A stretch of 64,000 nucleotides of DNA from Flavobacteriales bacterium UBA4466 (GCA_905182335.1 CAJJBE010000002.1:659501-723500); one strand, 5' to 3'. Shown: positions 19,971-30,710, counted from the first letter of the stretch. Numbers and translations: made by a program. The notes: generated from the sequence alone by a model not told the origin.

Positions 19971-20689
19971 TTATTTCGGCAAAACTCAGATAATATTACC
20001 CCTGTTGCAATAGAAACATTGAGTGATTCTGCGCCTCCAAATCGAGGGATGTGTATGGTTTTTGTAATATAAGATTGAATCTCTTCAGATACTCCATTTC
20101 CTTCATTGCCCATTATAAGAATACCCTCACGTTCTAATTTTTGTTTGTAGATATTATCACCTTCAAGTAAAGCACCGTAGATAGGTAGGGTTGTTAGCTC
20201 TAAATAGGTTGATAGATTGCAATATTCGACAGGGATTCTAAAGATAGACCCCATACTTGACTGAATTACCTTCGTGTTGAAAATGTCTACCGTATTTTTA
20301 GAGCAAACTATTTTGTCTACATTGAACCAGTCACATGTTCTTAAAATTGTCCCCATATTTCCTGGGTCCTGAATATCGTCTAGGACAACAATAAAAGATG
20401 CTTCTTTTTTTTTCGAGGATATAGGCTTTTTAACAACAGCTAGCAATTTGTTGGGCGTTGTCAATGAACTAATTTCCTTCATTGTTTTTTCATCTGTAAC
20501 ATAAGAAAGTGACTTGATGGACAGCTTAGGGTTTGTTGTGCAGATAAACGCAACATTTTCTGGCCATAAATCAATTAGTTCGAGGACCATTTTTTCTCCT
20601 TCAATGATGAATAAGTCTTCGGTATCACGATTTTTTTTAAGTCTTAATGACCTAATCCATTTAATCTTATTTTTTGAGAGACTTTCCAC
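19967..20689 (-). CDS. SpoU/TrmH-family RNA 2'-O-methyltransferase
   Basis: 240 residues. The N-terminal SpoU substrate-binding domain (KNKIKWIRSLRLKKNRDTED) is followed by a knotted SPOUT methyltransferase domain. The three motifs are VVLDDIQDPGNMGTILRT (about 103-120), ILIMGNEGNGVSEEI (about 188-202) and IPRFGGAESLNVSIATGVIL. It methylates rRNA or tRNA ribose; the exact site is not predictable. The start is GTG at 20687-20689, as no in-frame ATG precedes the conserved start region. It is divergent from tamL with a very short gap. Confidence 0.88.
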   Translation of the reverse strand: MESLSKNKIKWIRSLRLKKNRDTEDLFIIEGEKMVLELIDLWPENVAFICTTNPKLSIKSLSYVTDEKTMKEISSLTTPNKLLAVVKKPISSKKKEASFIVVLDDIQDPGNMGTILRTCDWFNVDKIVCSKNTVDIFNTKVIQSSMGSIFRIPVEYCNLSTYLELTTLPIYGALLEGDNIYKQKLEREGILIMGNEGNGVSEEIQSYITKTIHIPRFGGAESLNVSIATGVILSEFCRNN

Positions 20690-20708
20690 CGTTGCTTTTT
20701 ATTACTTT

Positions 20709-20716
20709 TACTTTTG
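20709..20716 (+). promoter_or_regulatory. Promoter -7 element (TACTTTTG) for tamL
   Basis: TACTTTTG is a perfect TAnnTTTG. It overlaps the in-frame TTG at 20714, which therefore would not be in the transcript. The expected transcription start near 20720-20722 favours the next in-frame TTG, at 20729, as the tamL start. No good TTG lies 18-21 bases upstream for the -33 box. Confidence 0.45.
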
Positions 20717-20728
20717 ATAAAACACGTA

Positions 20729-23383
20729 TTGAAATTCAAACATACATATATTCTTTTAATTTCGGCAATCTTCATTCTAGGTTGCAGGCAAACTAAATAT
20801 GTCCCTGAAGGAAAGTATTTATTGAAAAAGAATGATATTTATCAGTCAGGAGATAGATTAGATAAAGATGATTTAGCTTCCATCGTTCGTCAACAACCGA
20901 ATCACAAAAGTGTTCGTGTTAAATGGAAATTAATGGCTTTCAATCTAGTTGATTCTTCTAAAATTTCAAATAAACGCATTATCAAGAATATAGAGCTATC
21001 GCAGAGAAACCGGAAACGCCTTTCTCGTCAGGATAATATCAATAGCAAAAGGATGGATAAGGCGATAAAGAAAGGTCGATCTCATTATACTGAAAGAATA
21101 ATTCCACTGAAAGATACAATTGAGCCTCGAATGTTTTTTAGGGAATGGTATAAATATAAAATTGGTCAAGCACCCATAGTTTTTGATAGTGTTCCATTTA
21201 ATAAAACTATTGAGCAGTTCGGTGCCTATATGAAAAGAAAAGGGTATTATTACGGAGATGTAAAAGCATTTATCAATTACCATAAGCATAAAAAATGTGT
21301 TGTTTCATATCAGTTAACAACAGGGAAGCAGTTCAAAATTGATAGTGTTTATGTTATTACAGATAATCCTATTTTATTAAAGGGGTACGACGAGTATTTG
21401 ATGCAAAAAGATAATCACCGACTATTGAATAAACCATTTGATAGTGAATTGTTAGATGATCATCGCTCTAAAGTTGCAAAGTATATCCGAAACACTGGGG
21501 TTTATGGGTTTAGTGCAAATCACATGTCATTTATTGCGGACACAGTGAATAAAACAATGTCGGTGCATTTAGGAGTGCGTTTTGGAGATCGACTGGTGAA
21601 ACCTTCCGAGAATAAAGATTCACTCATTCAAGTTCCGCATAAAGAAACATTTATAAATCAAGTGTATTTCCATATTGTAGATACGCTAAACTTCTCTGGC
21701 TCATTTAGTACTTATATGCATTCAAAAGGATTGAAAATGTATGAAGGAGAATTCTTAAAAACCTTAGACACAACATTTTACACAAAATTATTAGATAGTA
21801 AAACGAATACGATTGATATTTCTCGTGCAGCAATTTTTACACATAATGGCCCATTGTCTATTAAACCAAGAGTTTTAGAAATCCAGAATTATCTAGAAAT
21901 AGATAAGATGTATTCTGAAAAGCAGTTGGAGAAAACATATTTAAGTTTATTGCAGCTGGATTTATTTAAAGCAGTAAAAGCAATTCTACTTGAAGTTGAT
22001 TATCCTGGTTGTGTAGACGCTCACTATTATTTAGTTCCGAGAAAAAAGCAGAGCTTTGGTTTTGAGCCTAGAGCAACGAATTCAAATGGTTACCTCGGGG
22101 TTTCAGCTACACTTAATTATACGAATCGAAATTTATTTAAAGGGGCTGAGAAATTGACGATTTCACTTTCTGGTGGATTTGAGTCACAGCCTCCCATTTT
22201 TGATAAAACAATTGATGGAGATAAAATACAAACGGCAGCACGAAGCTTTAATATTTTTGAAATAGGACCAAGTGTTAAGTTGGAAATTCCAGGACTTTTC
22301 CCTTTTAATATAAATAAACAAGCTAAAAATTTGAGGCCAAAAACAGTTGTATCTACAGCATATAATTTTCAGAAAAGGACGGATTTTTCTCAGGGAACTT
22401 TTCAACTGAATTATTTATGGCAATTTTTCGCAAAGAAAACAATGATTTTTCAGAGCGGACTTCCATTGGCATCCGTTGTAAAATACGTGAATATTGAGAA
22501 AAGCGATGATTTTGAAGCTAAATTAAACCAGATTAATGATCTTTTCTTATTGAACGCATATAGTGATCAATTTGTATGGCAAGATTGGAAATTTACATTT
22601 GAATACAATATTAACGAGAAAGAAAATCGAAAGGAAAATTCTCAAATGAACTTTACCTCTTCTTTTGATCCAGCAGGAAATTTATTGTCTTTATTTAAAA
22701 AGTATCAAGATACGATTGATGGGAAGCATACGATTTTTGGAATTAGCTATGCACAATTTGCAAGATTAGATAACAACTTTGTTTACTCTAAACCTATTGG
22801 GAAAGATCGAAGTGTGAACTTTAGACTGACCGCGGGAGGAGGCTTACCATACGGTAACTCTACTACTTCACTGCCGTACGACTACAGCTTTTTCGCTGGT
22901 GGTGCAAATGACAATCGTGGATGGAGAGCACGTTCCCTAGGTCCGGGTTCTTATAAGTACTATCTAGATACAAACCGGACTGCGACACAAATTGGAGATA
23001 TACGCTTTGGTGCTTCTGCTGAATTTAGATTTGCTTTTAACTCTTTGTTTAAAGGGGCACTGTTTGTTGATGCTGGGAATATTTGGACGATTGCAGAAGA
23101 TGTAAATAGAATAGGTGGTCAAATTTCACCAAATTGGTATAGAGAAATAGCAATAGCTGCTGGTTTTGGATTAAGAATAGATTTGGAATACTTTATTGTG
23201 CGTGTGGACTTAGGTTTTCCAATAATGAATCCGGCATTGCCAGAAGGATCTAGGTGGGTTTTTCAATCACGTGATAGTTACTATCAAGAAGGTGTTGATA
23301 AGTTTGGTGAAGATTATTATGAGCAGTACTTGCCACTCCCATTTATTCCAACCTTCCATTTTGGAATCGGCTATCCGTTCTAG
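20729..23383 (+). CDS. tamL: TamL-type lipidated Omp85-family outer-membrane protein
   Basis: About 884 residues. From TTG 20729 the protein begins MKFKHTYILLISAIFILGC, a compact lipoprotein signal with Cys19, followed by RQTKYVPEGKYLLKKN, the hallmark of Bacteroidota TamL. POTRA-like repeats fill roughly residues 20-430. A C-terminal beta-barrel contains the Omp85 motif GGANDNRGWRARSLGPGSY and ends in IGYPF, with a terminal Phe. The role is outer-membrane protein or lipid assembly together with TamB-like partners; no tamB is visible in the window. TTG 20714 is the alternative start but overlaps the promoter. There is no ATG option. Confidence 0.88.
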   Translation: MKFKHTYILLISAIFILGCRQTKYVPEGKYLLKKNDIYQSGDRLDKDDLASIVRQQPNHKSVRVKWKLMAFNLVDSSKISNKRIIKNIELSQRNRKRLSRQDNINSKRMDKAIKKGRSHYTERIIPLKDTIEPRMFFREWYKYKIGQAPIVFDSVPFNKTIEQFGAYMKRKGYYYGDVKAFINYHKHKKCVVSYQLTTGKQFKIDSVYVITDNPILLKGYDEYLMQKDNHRLLNKPFDSELLDDHRSKVAKYIRNTGVYGFSANHMSFIADTVNKTMSVHLGVRFGDRLVKPSENKDSLIQVPHKETFINQVYFHIVDTLNFSGSFSTYMHSKGLKMYEGEFLKTLDTTFYTKLLDSKTNTIDISRAAIFTHNGPLSIKPRVLEIQNYLEIDKMYSEKQLEKTYLSLLQLDLFKAVKAILLEVDYPGCVDAHYYLVPRKKQSFGFEPRATNSNGYLGVSATLNYTNRNLFKGAEKLTISLSGGFESQPPIFDKTIDGDKIQTAARSFNIFEIGPSVKLEIPGLFPFNINKQAKNLRPKTVVSTAYNFQKRTDFSQGTFQLNYLWQFFAKKTMIFQSGLPLASVVKYVNIEKSDDFEAKLNQINDLFLLNAYSDQFVWQDWKFTFEYNINEKENRKENSQMNFTSSFDPAGNLLSLFKKYQDTIDGKHTIFGISYAQFARLDNNFVYSKPIGKDRSVNFRLTAGGGLPYGNSTTSLPYDYSFFAGGANDNRGWRARSLGPGSYKYYLDTNRTATQIGDIRFGASAEFRFAFNSLFKGALFVDAGNIWTIAEDVNRIGGQISPNWYREIAIAAGFGLRIDLEYFIVRVDLGFPIMNPALPEGSRWVFQSRDSYYQEGVDKFGEDYYEQYLPLPFIPTFHFGIGYPF

Positions 23384-23440
23384 TTACATGAATAAATCTT
23401 AAAGAAAACAGTTAAATTGACTATAATATTTAGGTCAGAA

Positions 23441-25720
23441 TTATAAATCAGTAACGTTTAAATCAGCGAAACGCAATAATACTGTCTTTGCTCCATGTCT
23501 AGGAAAAAAAATTGTGGCTTTTCGATTCGCATCCGTACCTTCAAGTTTTGTGATTTTGCCTCTTCCAAAACGATTATGCTCAACATTGTATCCAACTTTT
23601 AAATCAAGAGTTTCTGATCCCTTAACCTTGGGTTTTGAGCTTACTTTGTTTATTGGTTTTAATGATGTTGATGTAAACGATCGATTCAATCCACCTTGGT
23701 GAGGTTGTTCAAAATTACTTGCTCTACCAGATAATGACCTTCCGCCACCACGAGTAGGTGTTTCATGGCTTAAGAACTTAGGGTCAATTTCTTCTATGAA
23801 ACGACTTGGTTCCGCGGTAATTAAATTACCCCATTGGAAACGAGAAGTGGCGTAAGATAAAGTACAATTCGTTTTTGCACGGGTAACTGCAACATAAAAC
23901 AACCTTCGTTCTTCTTCTAAGTCTGTACGTGAATTTAATGACATTTGAGAAGGGAAGAGGTTTTCCTCCAGTCCAACTAAGTATACGTTAGGAAATTCAA
24001 GTCCTTTACTTGAGTGAATGGTCATTAAAGTTACATGATTCTTTTCTTCGTCTTTATCTACATCTGCATCTGTTAATAGCGCAATGTCAAGCATGAATTC
24101 ACTCAAAGATTTAGATTCTATTTCTCTTTGAGATTCAATAAATGATTTGATTCCTGATAAAAGTTCTTCAATATTTTGATAACGCTCAACTTCCTCAGGA
24201 CCTTTATCCTTAGTTGTATGAAGCTCCTTTAGAATTCCTGATGATCGTGCAATCTCTTGTGCTAACATATAACCATCGAGCGTATTTAGTTGAGCACTAA
24301 AACTTTTGATCATGGATGTGAACTCTGACATTTTCTTTTTCGTCCCAGCATTTATTGCAACCGGATATTGGCTGAAATTTGAAATCACATCCCATGTGCT
24401 AACACCGTATTTATTTGCCGCAATTACAACACTTTCAAGTGATGTTTTACCTATTCCACGTTTTGGATAATTAATGACACGCTTGAAGGCTTCTTCATCG
24501 TTTTGATTAGCTGTTAGACGAAAGTAAGCTAGTAAATCTTTTATTTCCTTACGCTGGTAGAATGAAAGTCCACCATATATTTTATATGGAATATTTAATT
24601 TACGTAATGATTCCTCAAAAGAACGCGATTGCTTGTTTGTACGATATAAAATAGCAAAGTCATTAAAGGATAACCCTTCAGCTTTAGCTTTGTCATAAAT
24701 TTTATTAATAATTACTTTTCCTTCTTCATTATCTGTTAAATTTCGAACCACACTGATTTTACTTCCTTCAGGATTATCTGTCCAAACAGTTTTTTTAATT
24801 TGATCTTTGTTACGTGCAATAACACCATTAGCGGCTTCGACAATATTCTTGGTGCTTCTGTAGTTTTGCTCCAACTTAAATAGTTTGAAGTCAGGGTAGT
24901 CCTTTTTGAAGTTTAATATGTTTTGAATATTAGCCCCGCGGAATGAATAGATACTTTGTGCATCATCACCAACGACACAAATGTTTTCATACAAAGCTGC
25001 AAGTTTCTTGACAATGAGGTACTGTGCATAATTAGTATCCTGGTATTCATCAACAAGAATGTATTTGAATTTCTGTTGATAGTAATTCAGTACATCGGGA
25101 AAATCGCGGAGTAACACATTAGTGTTAAATAATAAATCATCAAAATCCATTGCACCTGCATTAAAACAACGGTTTGCATATGCTTTATAAACACGAGCCA
25201 TTTCAGGGCGTTTTGCCATTTTGTCTTCTGCTTGAATCTCTGCATTTTGTTCGTAAGCATCTGGAGAGATCAAATTATTTTTTGCTGAAGAAATTCTCCC
25301 CAATACATTATTTGCTTTATAAGCTTTATCATCTAGCTTAAATCCTTTGACAATGTCCTTAAGTAAACTCTTAGAGTCTTGCGTGTCGTATATCGTGAAA
25401 TTACTTGGGTATCCCAATCGATCTGCATTTACACGAAGTATTCTAGAGAAAACAGAATGGAAGGTTCCCATGGTAATATTTCGTGCTTCACCATTTCCTA
25501 AAATCTCACCAATTCGCTCAGTCATTTCACGGGCTGCTTTATTTGTAAAGGTCAATGCCATGATGTTAAATGGATCAACCCCCTGCTCAATCATATATGC
25601 GATACGAAAAGTAAGTACACGTGTTTTTCCTGATCCCGCTCCAGCAATTACCATAGTTGGGGCATCAATATTCTTTACAGCAACTAATTGACTTTCGTTT
25701 AATTCGTCTATATATCCCAT
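23441..25720 (-). CDS. uvrD: UvrD/PcrA-type ATP-dependent DNA helicase
   Basis: 759-residue superfamily 1A helicase of DNA repair. Motif order: LNESQLVAV (Q motif), AGAGSGKT (Walker A, 26-33), LTFTNKAAREM, ILVDEYQDTNYAQY (Walker B), VVGDDAQSIYSFRGA, LEQNYRST, TIHSSKGLEF and LFYVAVTRAK. A C-terminal domain (about 700-759: VGYNVEHNRFGRGKI, then GAKTVLLRFADL) is the PcrA-type tudor-like tail that contacts RNA polymerase in Gram-positives. UvrD and PcrA are the same functional group. It stands alone on the minus strand. Confidence 0.95.
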   Translation of the reverse strand: MGYIDELNESQLVAVKNIDAPTMVIAGAGSGKTRVLTFRIAYMIEQGVDPFNIMALTFTNKAAREMTERIGEILGNGEARNITMGTFHSVFSRILRVNADRLGYPSNFTIYDTQDSKSLLKDIVKGFKLDDKAYKANNVLGRISSAKNNLISPDAYEQNAEIQAEDKMAKRPEMARVYKAYANRCFNAGAMDFDDLLFNTNVLLRDFPDVLNYYQQKFKYILVDEYQDTNYAQYLIVKKLAALYENICVVGDDAQSIYSFRGANIQNILNFKKDYPDFKLFKLEQNYRSTKNIVEAANGVIARNKDQIKKTVWTDNPEGSKISVVRNLTDNEEGKVIINKIYDKAKAEGLSFNDFAILYRTNKQSRSFEESLRKLNIPYKIYGGLSFYQRKEIKDLLAYFRLTANQNDEEAFKRVINYPKRGIGKTSLESVVIAANKYGVSTWDVISNFSQYPVAINAGTKKKMSEFTSMIKSFSAQLNTLDGYMLAQEIARSSGILKELHTTKDKGPEEVERYQNIEELLSGIKSFIESQREIESKSLSEFMLDIALLTDADVDKDEEKNHVTLMTIHSSKGLEFPNVYLVGLEENLFPSQMSLNSRTDLEEERRLFYVAVTRAKTNCTLSYATSRFQWGNLITAEPSRFIEEIDPKFLSHETPTRGGGRSLSGRASNFEQPHQGGLNRSFTSTSLKPINKVSSKPKVKGSETLDLKVGYNVEHNRFGRGKITKLEGTDANRKATIFFPRHGAKTVLLRFADLNVTDL

Positions 25721-25931
25721 ATATTATGTCTTGTGAGCACAGAAGTGTTCACCAAAGTATTAAGAGATACAAATTTATAAAATTAAGCTTCAGATTAGGG
25801 TAATCTTAAACCTAAGTAGATTAAATTATTAACATCTTTCCACTTACCTCTATTTAATTCTTTATTTATGAAATCATATTTTAGAATAGATTTACTTAAC
25901 TTCACAGCCTGAATTTTATAATATTAGAGTA

Positions 25932-26999
25932 ATGGGTCACGGAATCAAGCCAGGAGTAGCAACAGGAGAGGGTGTTAAAAATATTTTTGCATATGCAAAA
26001 GAGAAAGGTTTTGCATTGCCCGCAGTGAATGTATCAAATACAAGTACTGTGAATGCGGTAATGGAAGCTGCTGCAAAATTCAATTCACCTGTTATTATTC
26101 AGTTCTCAAATGGAGGTGCAGAGTTTTACGCTGGGAAAGGACTTTCGAATGAAAACCATAGAGCTGGAATTGCAGGAGCTATATCTGGAGCCAAACATGT
26201 TCATGCCATGGCTGAATTATATGGGGCAACCGTGATTTTACACACAGACCATGCTGCGATGAATTTATTGCCTTGGATAGATGGCTTACTGGATGCTTCT
26301 GAAGTATTCTTTAAGCAGACTGGTAAGTCGCTATATAGTTCACATATGATTGATCTTTCTGAAGAGCCAATCGAACAGAATATTGGTATTTGCAAAAGAT
26401 ATCTTGAGCGTATGAGTAAAATCGGAATGACTCTTGAGATTGAGTTAGGAATTACAGGTGGGGAAGAAGACGGTGTAGATAATACAGATGTTGATTCTTC
26501 TAAACTATACACACAACCAGAAGAGGTGGCGTATGCATACGAAGAATTGATGAAAGTAAGTCCGAGATTTACAATTGCAGCAGCTTTCGGTAATGTTCAT
26601 GGTGTATATAAACCAGGTAATGTTCAATTGACACCTAAGATTCTTTTAAATTCTCAAAATTACATTCAAAAAAAATATAGCACAGTTGATAATCCAGTAG
26701 ATTTTGTGTTTCACGGTGGATCTGGTTCTACTCAGGAGGAGATTAGAGAAGCAATAGGTTACGGTGTAATTAAAATGAATATCGATACTGATCTTCAATT
26801 TGCATTTACTGAAGGTTCCAGAGATTATATTGGGGAAAACATTGAGTTTTTAAGAACCCAAATTGGCAACCCAAAGGGGGATGATTTACCAAATAAAAAA
26901 TATTACGACCCACGTAAATGCGCTAGAGCAGGGGAGCTGAGCTTTATCAAGCGTTTAGGGCGTTCGCTTGCTGATTTGAATAACGTAAATACACTTTAA
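25932..26999 (+). CDS. fbaA: Class II fructose-bisphosphate aldolase
   Basis: 355 residues, close to the E. coli enzyme length. Reversible cleavage of fructose-1,6-bisphosphate in glycolysis and gluconeogenesis. It opens with HGIKPGVATGEGVKNIF and FALPAVNVSNT. Zinc-ligand regions are ILHTDHAAMNLLPW (about 107-120) and FGNVHGVY; phosphate and substrate loops are FHGGSGSTQEEI and KMNIDTDLQFAFT. The gene is monocistronic or leads into accD, 38 bases downstream. Confidence 0.97.
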   Translation: MGHGIKPGVATGEGVKNIFAYAKEKGFALPAVNVSNTSTVNAVMEAAAKFNSPVIIQFSNGGAEFYAGKGLSNENHRAGIAGAISGAKHVHAMAELYGATVILHTDHAAMNLLPWIDGLLDASEVFFKQTGKSLYSSHMIDLSEEPIEQNIGICKRYLERMSKIGMTLEIELGITGGEEDGVDNTDVDSSKLYTQPEEVAYAYEELMKVSPRFTIAAAFGNVHGVYKPGNVQLTPKILLNSQNYIQKKYSTVDNPVDFVFHGGSGSTQEEIREAIGYGVIKMNIDTDLQFAFTEGSRDYIGENIEFLRTQIGNPKGDDLPNKKYYDPRKCARAGELSFIKRLGRSLADLNNVNTL

Positions 27000-27037
27000 T
27001 TTAGGATTTTAGTTCTAAAAAAAAATAAATATAATCC

Positions 27038-27883
27038 ATGAGTTGGTTTAAAAGAAGTAAAGAAGGAATTACAACTTCAACAAAAGAAAAAAAGGAAACT
27101 CCAGAAGGGTTGTGGCAAAAATGCTCTAATTGTAAGACGATTTTTGCTGCGGATGATCTAGCGAATAATTCTTATGTGTGTGATCGTTGTAATCACCACG
27201 AAAGAATTGGCTCTGCTGAATATTTTAAAATCTTATTTGATGAGGGTGAATTCAAGGAGCTAAACGAGAAGTTAACATCGGGTGATCCATTAAAATTTGA
27301 GGATACTAAAAAATATACTGATCGTGTTAAGGCGACTCAAAATAAATCTGGCTTAACTGATGCGATAAGAACAGCAAAAGGCACGTTAGACGGTGAAGTT
27401 ATTGTAATTGCTGCAATGGATTTCGCTTTCATTGGAGGATCTATGGGTTCTGTGATGGGAGAGAAAATCGCACGTGCAATCGATGATGCTATTAAATCAA
27501 AGTGCCCATTTATGATTATTTCAAAATCTGGTGGAGCTAGAATGATGGAGGCTGGCCTCTCATTAATGCAAATGGCGAAAGTTTCAGGTAAACTTGGTCA
27601 ATTGTCTGAAGCTAAATTACCCTACATTTCATTTTTAACCGACCCTACTACTGGAGGAGTAACAGCTTCTTTTGCTATGCTAGGTGATTTGAATATTGCT
27701 GAACCTGATGCTTTAATCGCATTTGCAGGTCCTCGTGTTGTTCGTGAAACAATTGGTAGAGATTTACCAGATGGTTTCCAGAAATCTGAGTTCGTTTTGG
27801 AACATGGCTTCTTGGATTATATTGTTGAAAGAAATGATTTGAAAGAAACATTGGCGCTATCATTAAAAATGTTTAAAAATTAG
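27038..27883 (+). CDS. accD: Acetyl-CoA carboxylase carboxyltransferase subunit beta
   Basis: 281 residues. With AccA it transfers carboxyl from biotin to acetyl-CoA in fatty acid synthesis. The N-terminal four-Cys zinc ribbon [13 protein letters not shown] and [10 protein letters not shown] (about 30-55) is intact. The crotonase-fold carboxyltransferase core carries [45 protein letters not shown] and [11 protein letters not shown]. The gene sits between fbaA and rpsO, all rightward. Confidence 0.97.
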   Translation: MSWFKRSKEGITTSTKEKKETPEGLWQKCSNCKTIFAADDLANNSYVCDRCNHHERIGSAEYFKILFDEGEFKELNEKLTSGDPLKFEDTKKYTDRVKATQNKSGLTDAIRTAKGTLDGEVIVIAAMDFAFIGGSMGSVMGEKIARAIDDAIKSKCPFMIISKSGGARMMEAGLSLMQMAKVSGKLGQLSEAKLPYISFLTDPTTGGVTASFAMLGDLNIAEPDALIAFAGPRVVRETIGRDLPDGFQKSEFVLEHGFLDYIVERNDLKETLALSLKMFKN

Positions 27884-27917
27884 CAATGAAGCAAAAAGTA
27901 AAATTTAGGGGGAATAA

Positions 27918-27948
27918 TTACACTTATCAAATAACATTATTATCTTTG
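27918..27948 (+). promoter_or_regulatory. Promoter of rpsO
   Basis: TATCTTTG at 27941-27948 is a perfect -7 consensus. TTA at 27918-27920 is a weak -33 with a 20-base spacer. Transcription from about 27953 gives a leader of roughly 42 bases before the rpsO ATG. That leader begins with a short hairpin (GTCG 27953-27956 with CGAC 27962-27965). Confidence 0.6.
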
Positions 27949-27994
27949 CCCCGTCGAGGAACGACTACATAATAATTATTTAATCAATATTGGA

Positions 27995-28264
27995 ATGTAT
28001 TTAGATACAAAAGAAAAAAAGAAGATTTTCAAAAAACACGGTGGTTCAGAAACAAATACCGGGTCATCTGAAGGTCAAATCGCATTATTCTCATACAGAA
28101 TTTCACACTTAACAGAGCACTTAAAAAAGAATCGTAAAGACTACGGTACGCAAAGATCACTTCAGTTATTAGTTGGTAAGCGTAGAAGTTTATTGGATTA
28201 TTTGAAAGCTAATGATATCGAAAGATATCGTGCTATCGTTAAGGAATTAGGCTTACGTCGTTAA
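27995..28264 (+). CDS. rpsO: 30S ribosomal protein S15
   Basis: 89 residues, exactly the usual size. Binds 16S rRNA at the h20/h21/h22 junction and helps assemble the small-subunit platform. Conserved pieces are GSSEGQIALFSYRISHLTEHLK, followed by KDYGTQRSLQLLVGKRRSLL and YLKANDIERY. It has a strong TATCTTTG promoter and is followed by an intrinsic terminator, so it is largely a separate unit from pnp, as in many bacteria where the two lie together. Confidence 0.98.
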   Translation: MYLDTKEKKKIFKKHGGSETNTGSSEGQIALFSYRISHLTEHLKKNRKDYGTQRSLQLLVGKRRSLLDYLKANDIERYRAIVKELGLRR

Positions 28265-28285
28265 TATTCTTTGAAATATAACATT

Positions 28286-28324
28286 GTAGGGCAGTCGATA
28301 AGATTCGAGTGCCCTACTTTTTTT
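28286..28324 (+). terminator. Intrinsic terminator after rpsO
   Basis: GTAGGGCA (28286-28293) pairs perfectly with TGCCCTAC (28310-28317), forming an 8-bp GC-containing stem followed by seven T. It lies 21 bases after the rpsO stop and before pnp. Confidence 0.93.
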
Positions 28325-28399
28325 ATATAGTAACGCATGTTTTAAAAGGGTGAGGAATTGTCAAATGGCGGTTTAAATTAAATAAGTAAATAAATAAAT

Positions 28400-30538
28400 A
28401 TGAATATAGGAATAACAAGGTCCATCACTATCGGAGGAAAAGAAATTTCCATCGAGACTGGGAAGTTAGCTAAACAAGCTGACGGAGCCGTAGTGTTACG
28501 AATGGGCGACACAATGATCCTTGCAACAGTTGTTGCAGGTAAAGACGCTAGAGAAGGCGTAGATTTTCTACCATTAACAGTAGATTACAAAGAAAAATTT
28601 GCTGCCGACGGAAGAATACCAGGTGGTTTTTTCAGAAGAGAAGCTCGACCATCAGAAAGGGAGATCTTAGTAATGAGAATCGTAGATAGAGCATTAAGAC
28701 CTTTGTTTCCAGATGATTTTCATGCTGAAGTTCAGTGTATGATGCAATTGATTGCTTATGATGGTATAAACAGCCCTGACGCTTTAGTTGGGTTTGCTGC
28801 ATCTACCGCAATAGCAGTTTCTGATATCCCTTTCAATGGACCAATGTCTGAAGTACGTGTAGGTAGAGTTGATGGAGAGTTTATCATTAATCCAACCTTG
28901 GAGGAAATGGCAGCATCTGATATCGACTGCATGATTGCTGGTACTATTGATAATATCGTAATGGTGGAAGGTGAAATGCAAGAGATTCAGGAAGCTGAAA
29001 TGGTTGAGATCATTAAAATAGCTCACGAATCAATTAAATTACAATGTCAGTTCCAATTAGATTTGGCTGCTGAAATCCCAGGAACGTCTCCTAAGAGAAC
29101 ATATTCTCATGAAGATCACAATGATGATGTTCGTGCGAAAGTTATGGATGCATGTTACGCTAAATGTAAAGCTGTTGCAGAACAAGGCTTAGCATCTAAA
29201 GAGAAGAGAGCTGAATTGTTTGGAGCAATTAAAGAAGAGTATATTGACTCACTTTCTGAAGAAGAATTAGAAGTAGAAGGGAAATACATTTCTGTATACT
29301 ATAAGGCTGCAATGAAGAAAGCGGTTAGAGATACTATGCTAAATGATAACATCCGTTTGGATGGTCGTAAATTTGATGAGATCCGTCCAATCTGGGCAGA
29401 AGTTGATTACTTGCCAAGAGCTCACGGTTCTGCTGTGTTTACTCGTGGTGAAACTCAATCATTAACTACTTTAACATTAGGTGGTAAGATGGATGAGCAA
29501 AGAATTGATGACGTTACCTTTACTGGTACTGTTCCTTTCATGTTGCACTATAACTTTCCTCCATTCTCTACTGGAGAAGCACGTATGTTAAGAGGGACTT
29601 CTCGTCGTGAGGTTGGACACGGAAATTTAGCTCTTAGAGCTTTGAAGCCAGTTCTTCCAGATGATAATTCTTATACAATTCGTTTAGTGTCTGAGATTTT
29701 AGAATCTAACGGTTCATCATCAATGGCAACTGTTTGTGCTGGTACTCTAGCATTAATGGATGGAGGTGTTAAAATTAAAGCTCCAGTATCAGGTATCGCA
29801 ATGGGGTTGGTTGCTGAAGGTGGTAAGTTCGCTGTATTATCTGATATTTTAGGAGACGAGGATCACCTTGGTGATATGGATTTCAAAATTACAGGAACTG
29901 CAGCTGGAATTACAGCATGTCAAATGGATATAAAAGTTGACGGTCTTCCTTATGAAGTGTTAACTCAAGCATTAAATCAGGCGAAAGCAGGTCGTTTACA
30001 TATCTTAGATAAGATTATCGAAACGATTGCTGTTCCAAATGCTGATTTCAAACCACAAACTCCTCGCATTGAAGCATTCAACGTTCCTAACGACATGATT
30101 GGTGCGATTATCGGACCGGGCGGAAAAATTATACAGCAATTACAGAAAGATACAAACACAAGTATTACAATTGAAGAATTGGAAACTGGTGAGGGTCGTG
30201 TTCAAATTATGTCTAACAATGCAGACGATATGAATAATGCGATTAAAACTATCAAACAAATTGCTTTCCCTCCAGTAGTAGAAGAAGGAGCGACGTATGA
30301 AGGAAAAATCAAGTCTTTACAGGCTTACGGAGTATTCGTTGAGATTTTACCAGGTACTGATGGATTAATTCACATTTCTGAATTCTCTCACGAACGTGTT
30401 ACCAAAATGGAAGAGGTTTGTAAAGAGGGTGATGTAGTTAAATTTAAAGTTGTTGGTAGAGATCCAAAATCGAAAAAGTTTAAGCTTTCTAGAAAGGTTC
30501 TTCTTCCAAAGCCAGAAGCTGAAAAAACTACTGAATAA
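28400..30538 (+). CDS. pnp: Polyribonucleotide nucleotidyltransferase (PNPase)
   Basis: 712 residues. Phosphorolytic 3'-5' RNA decay enzyme. Two RNase PH domains (about 10-230 and 320-550) carry [21 protein letters not shown] and [18 protein letters not shown] domain near 560-620 has [16 protein letters not shown], and an S1 domain near 630-700 has [20 protein letters not shown]. Full length. The upstream rpsO terminator implies readthrough or an own promoter; I saw no clear -7 box directly upstream. Confidence 0.98.
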   Translation: MNIGITRSITIGGKEISIETGKLAKQADGAVVLRMGDTMILATVVAGKDAREGVDFLPLTVDYKEKFAADGRIPGGFFRREARPSEREILVMRIVDRALRPLFPDDFHAEVQCMMQLIAYDGINSPDALVGFAASTAIAVSDIPFNGPMSEVRVGRVDGEFIINPTLEEMAASDIDCMIAGTIDNIVMVEGEMQEIQEAEMVEIIKIAHESIKLQCQFQLDLAAEIPGTSPKRTYSHEDHNDDVRAKVMDACYAKCKAVAEQGLASKEKRAELFGAIKEEYIDSLSEEELEVEGKYISVYYKAAMKKAVRDTMLNDNIRLDGRKFDEIRPIWAEVDYLPRAHGSAVFTRGETQSLTTLTLGGKMDEQRIDDVTFTGTVPFMLHYNFPPFSTGEARMLRGTSRREVGHGNLALRALKPVLPDDNSYTIRLVSEILESNGSSSMATVCAGTLALMDGGVKIKAPVSGIAMGLVAEGGKFAVLSDILGDEDHLGDMDFKITGTAAGITACQMDIKVDGLPYEVLTQALNQAKAGRLHILDKIIETIAVPNADFKPQTPRIEAFNVPNDMIGAIIGPGGKIIQQLQKDTNTSITIEELETGEGRVQIMSNNADDMNNAIKTIKQIAFPPVVEEGATYEGKIKSLQAYGVFVEILPGTDGLIHISEFSHERVTKMEEVCKEGDVVKFKVVGRDPKSKKFKLSRKVLLPKPEAEKTTE

Positions 30539-30563
30539 GTGTAGGGTAATAATTATATTAAAC

Positions 30564-30592
30564 GGCTGTTCATTAATTGATCAGCCCTTTTT
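30564..30592 (+). terminator. Intrinsic terminator after pnp
   Basis: GGCTGTTCA (30564-30572) pairs with TGATCAGCC (30578-30586) with one mismatch over nine positions, followed by a T-rich run. It is 26 bases after the pnp stop. Confidence 0.8.
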
Positions 30593-30710
30593 ATTTTATT
30601 TACGATGAGTTAATTACCACTTCCTTTATTTTCTGTTTATTTCAATAAGTGCTCCAAGGATATTAATAATGAACTAATTAATTCAATAGGCAACAATACT
30701 TTATTATTCC

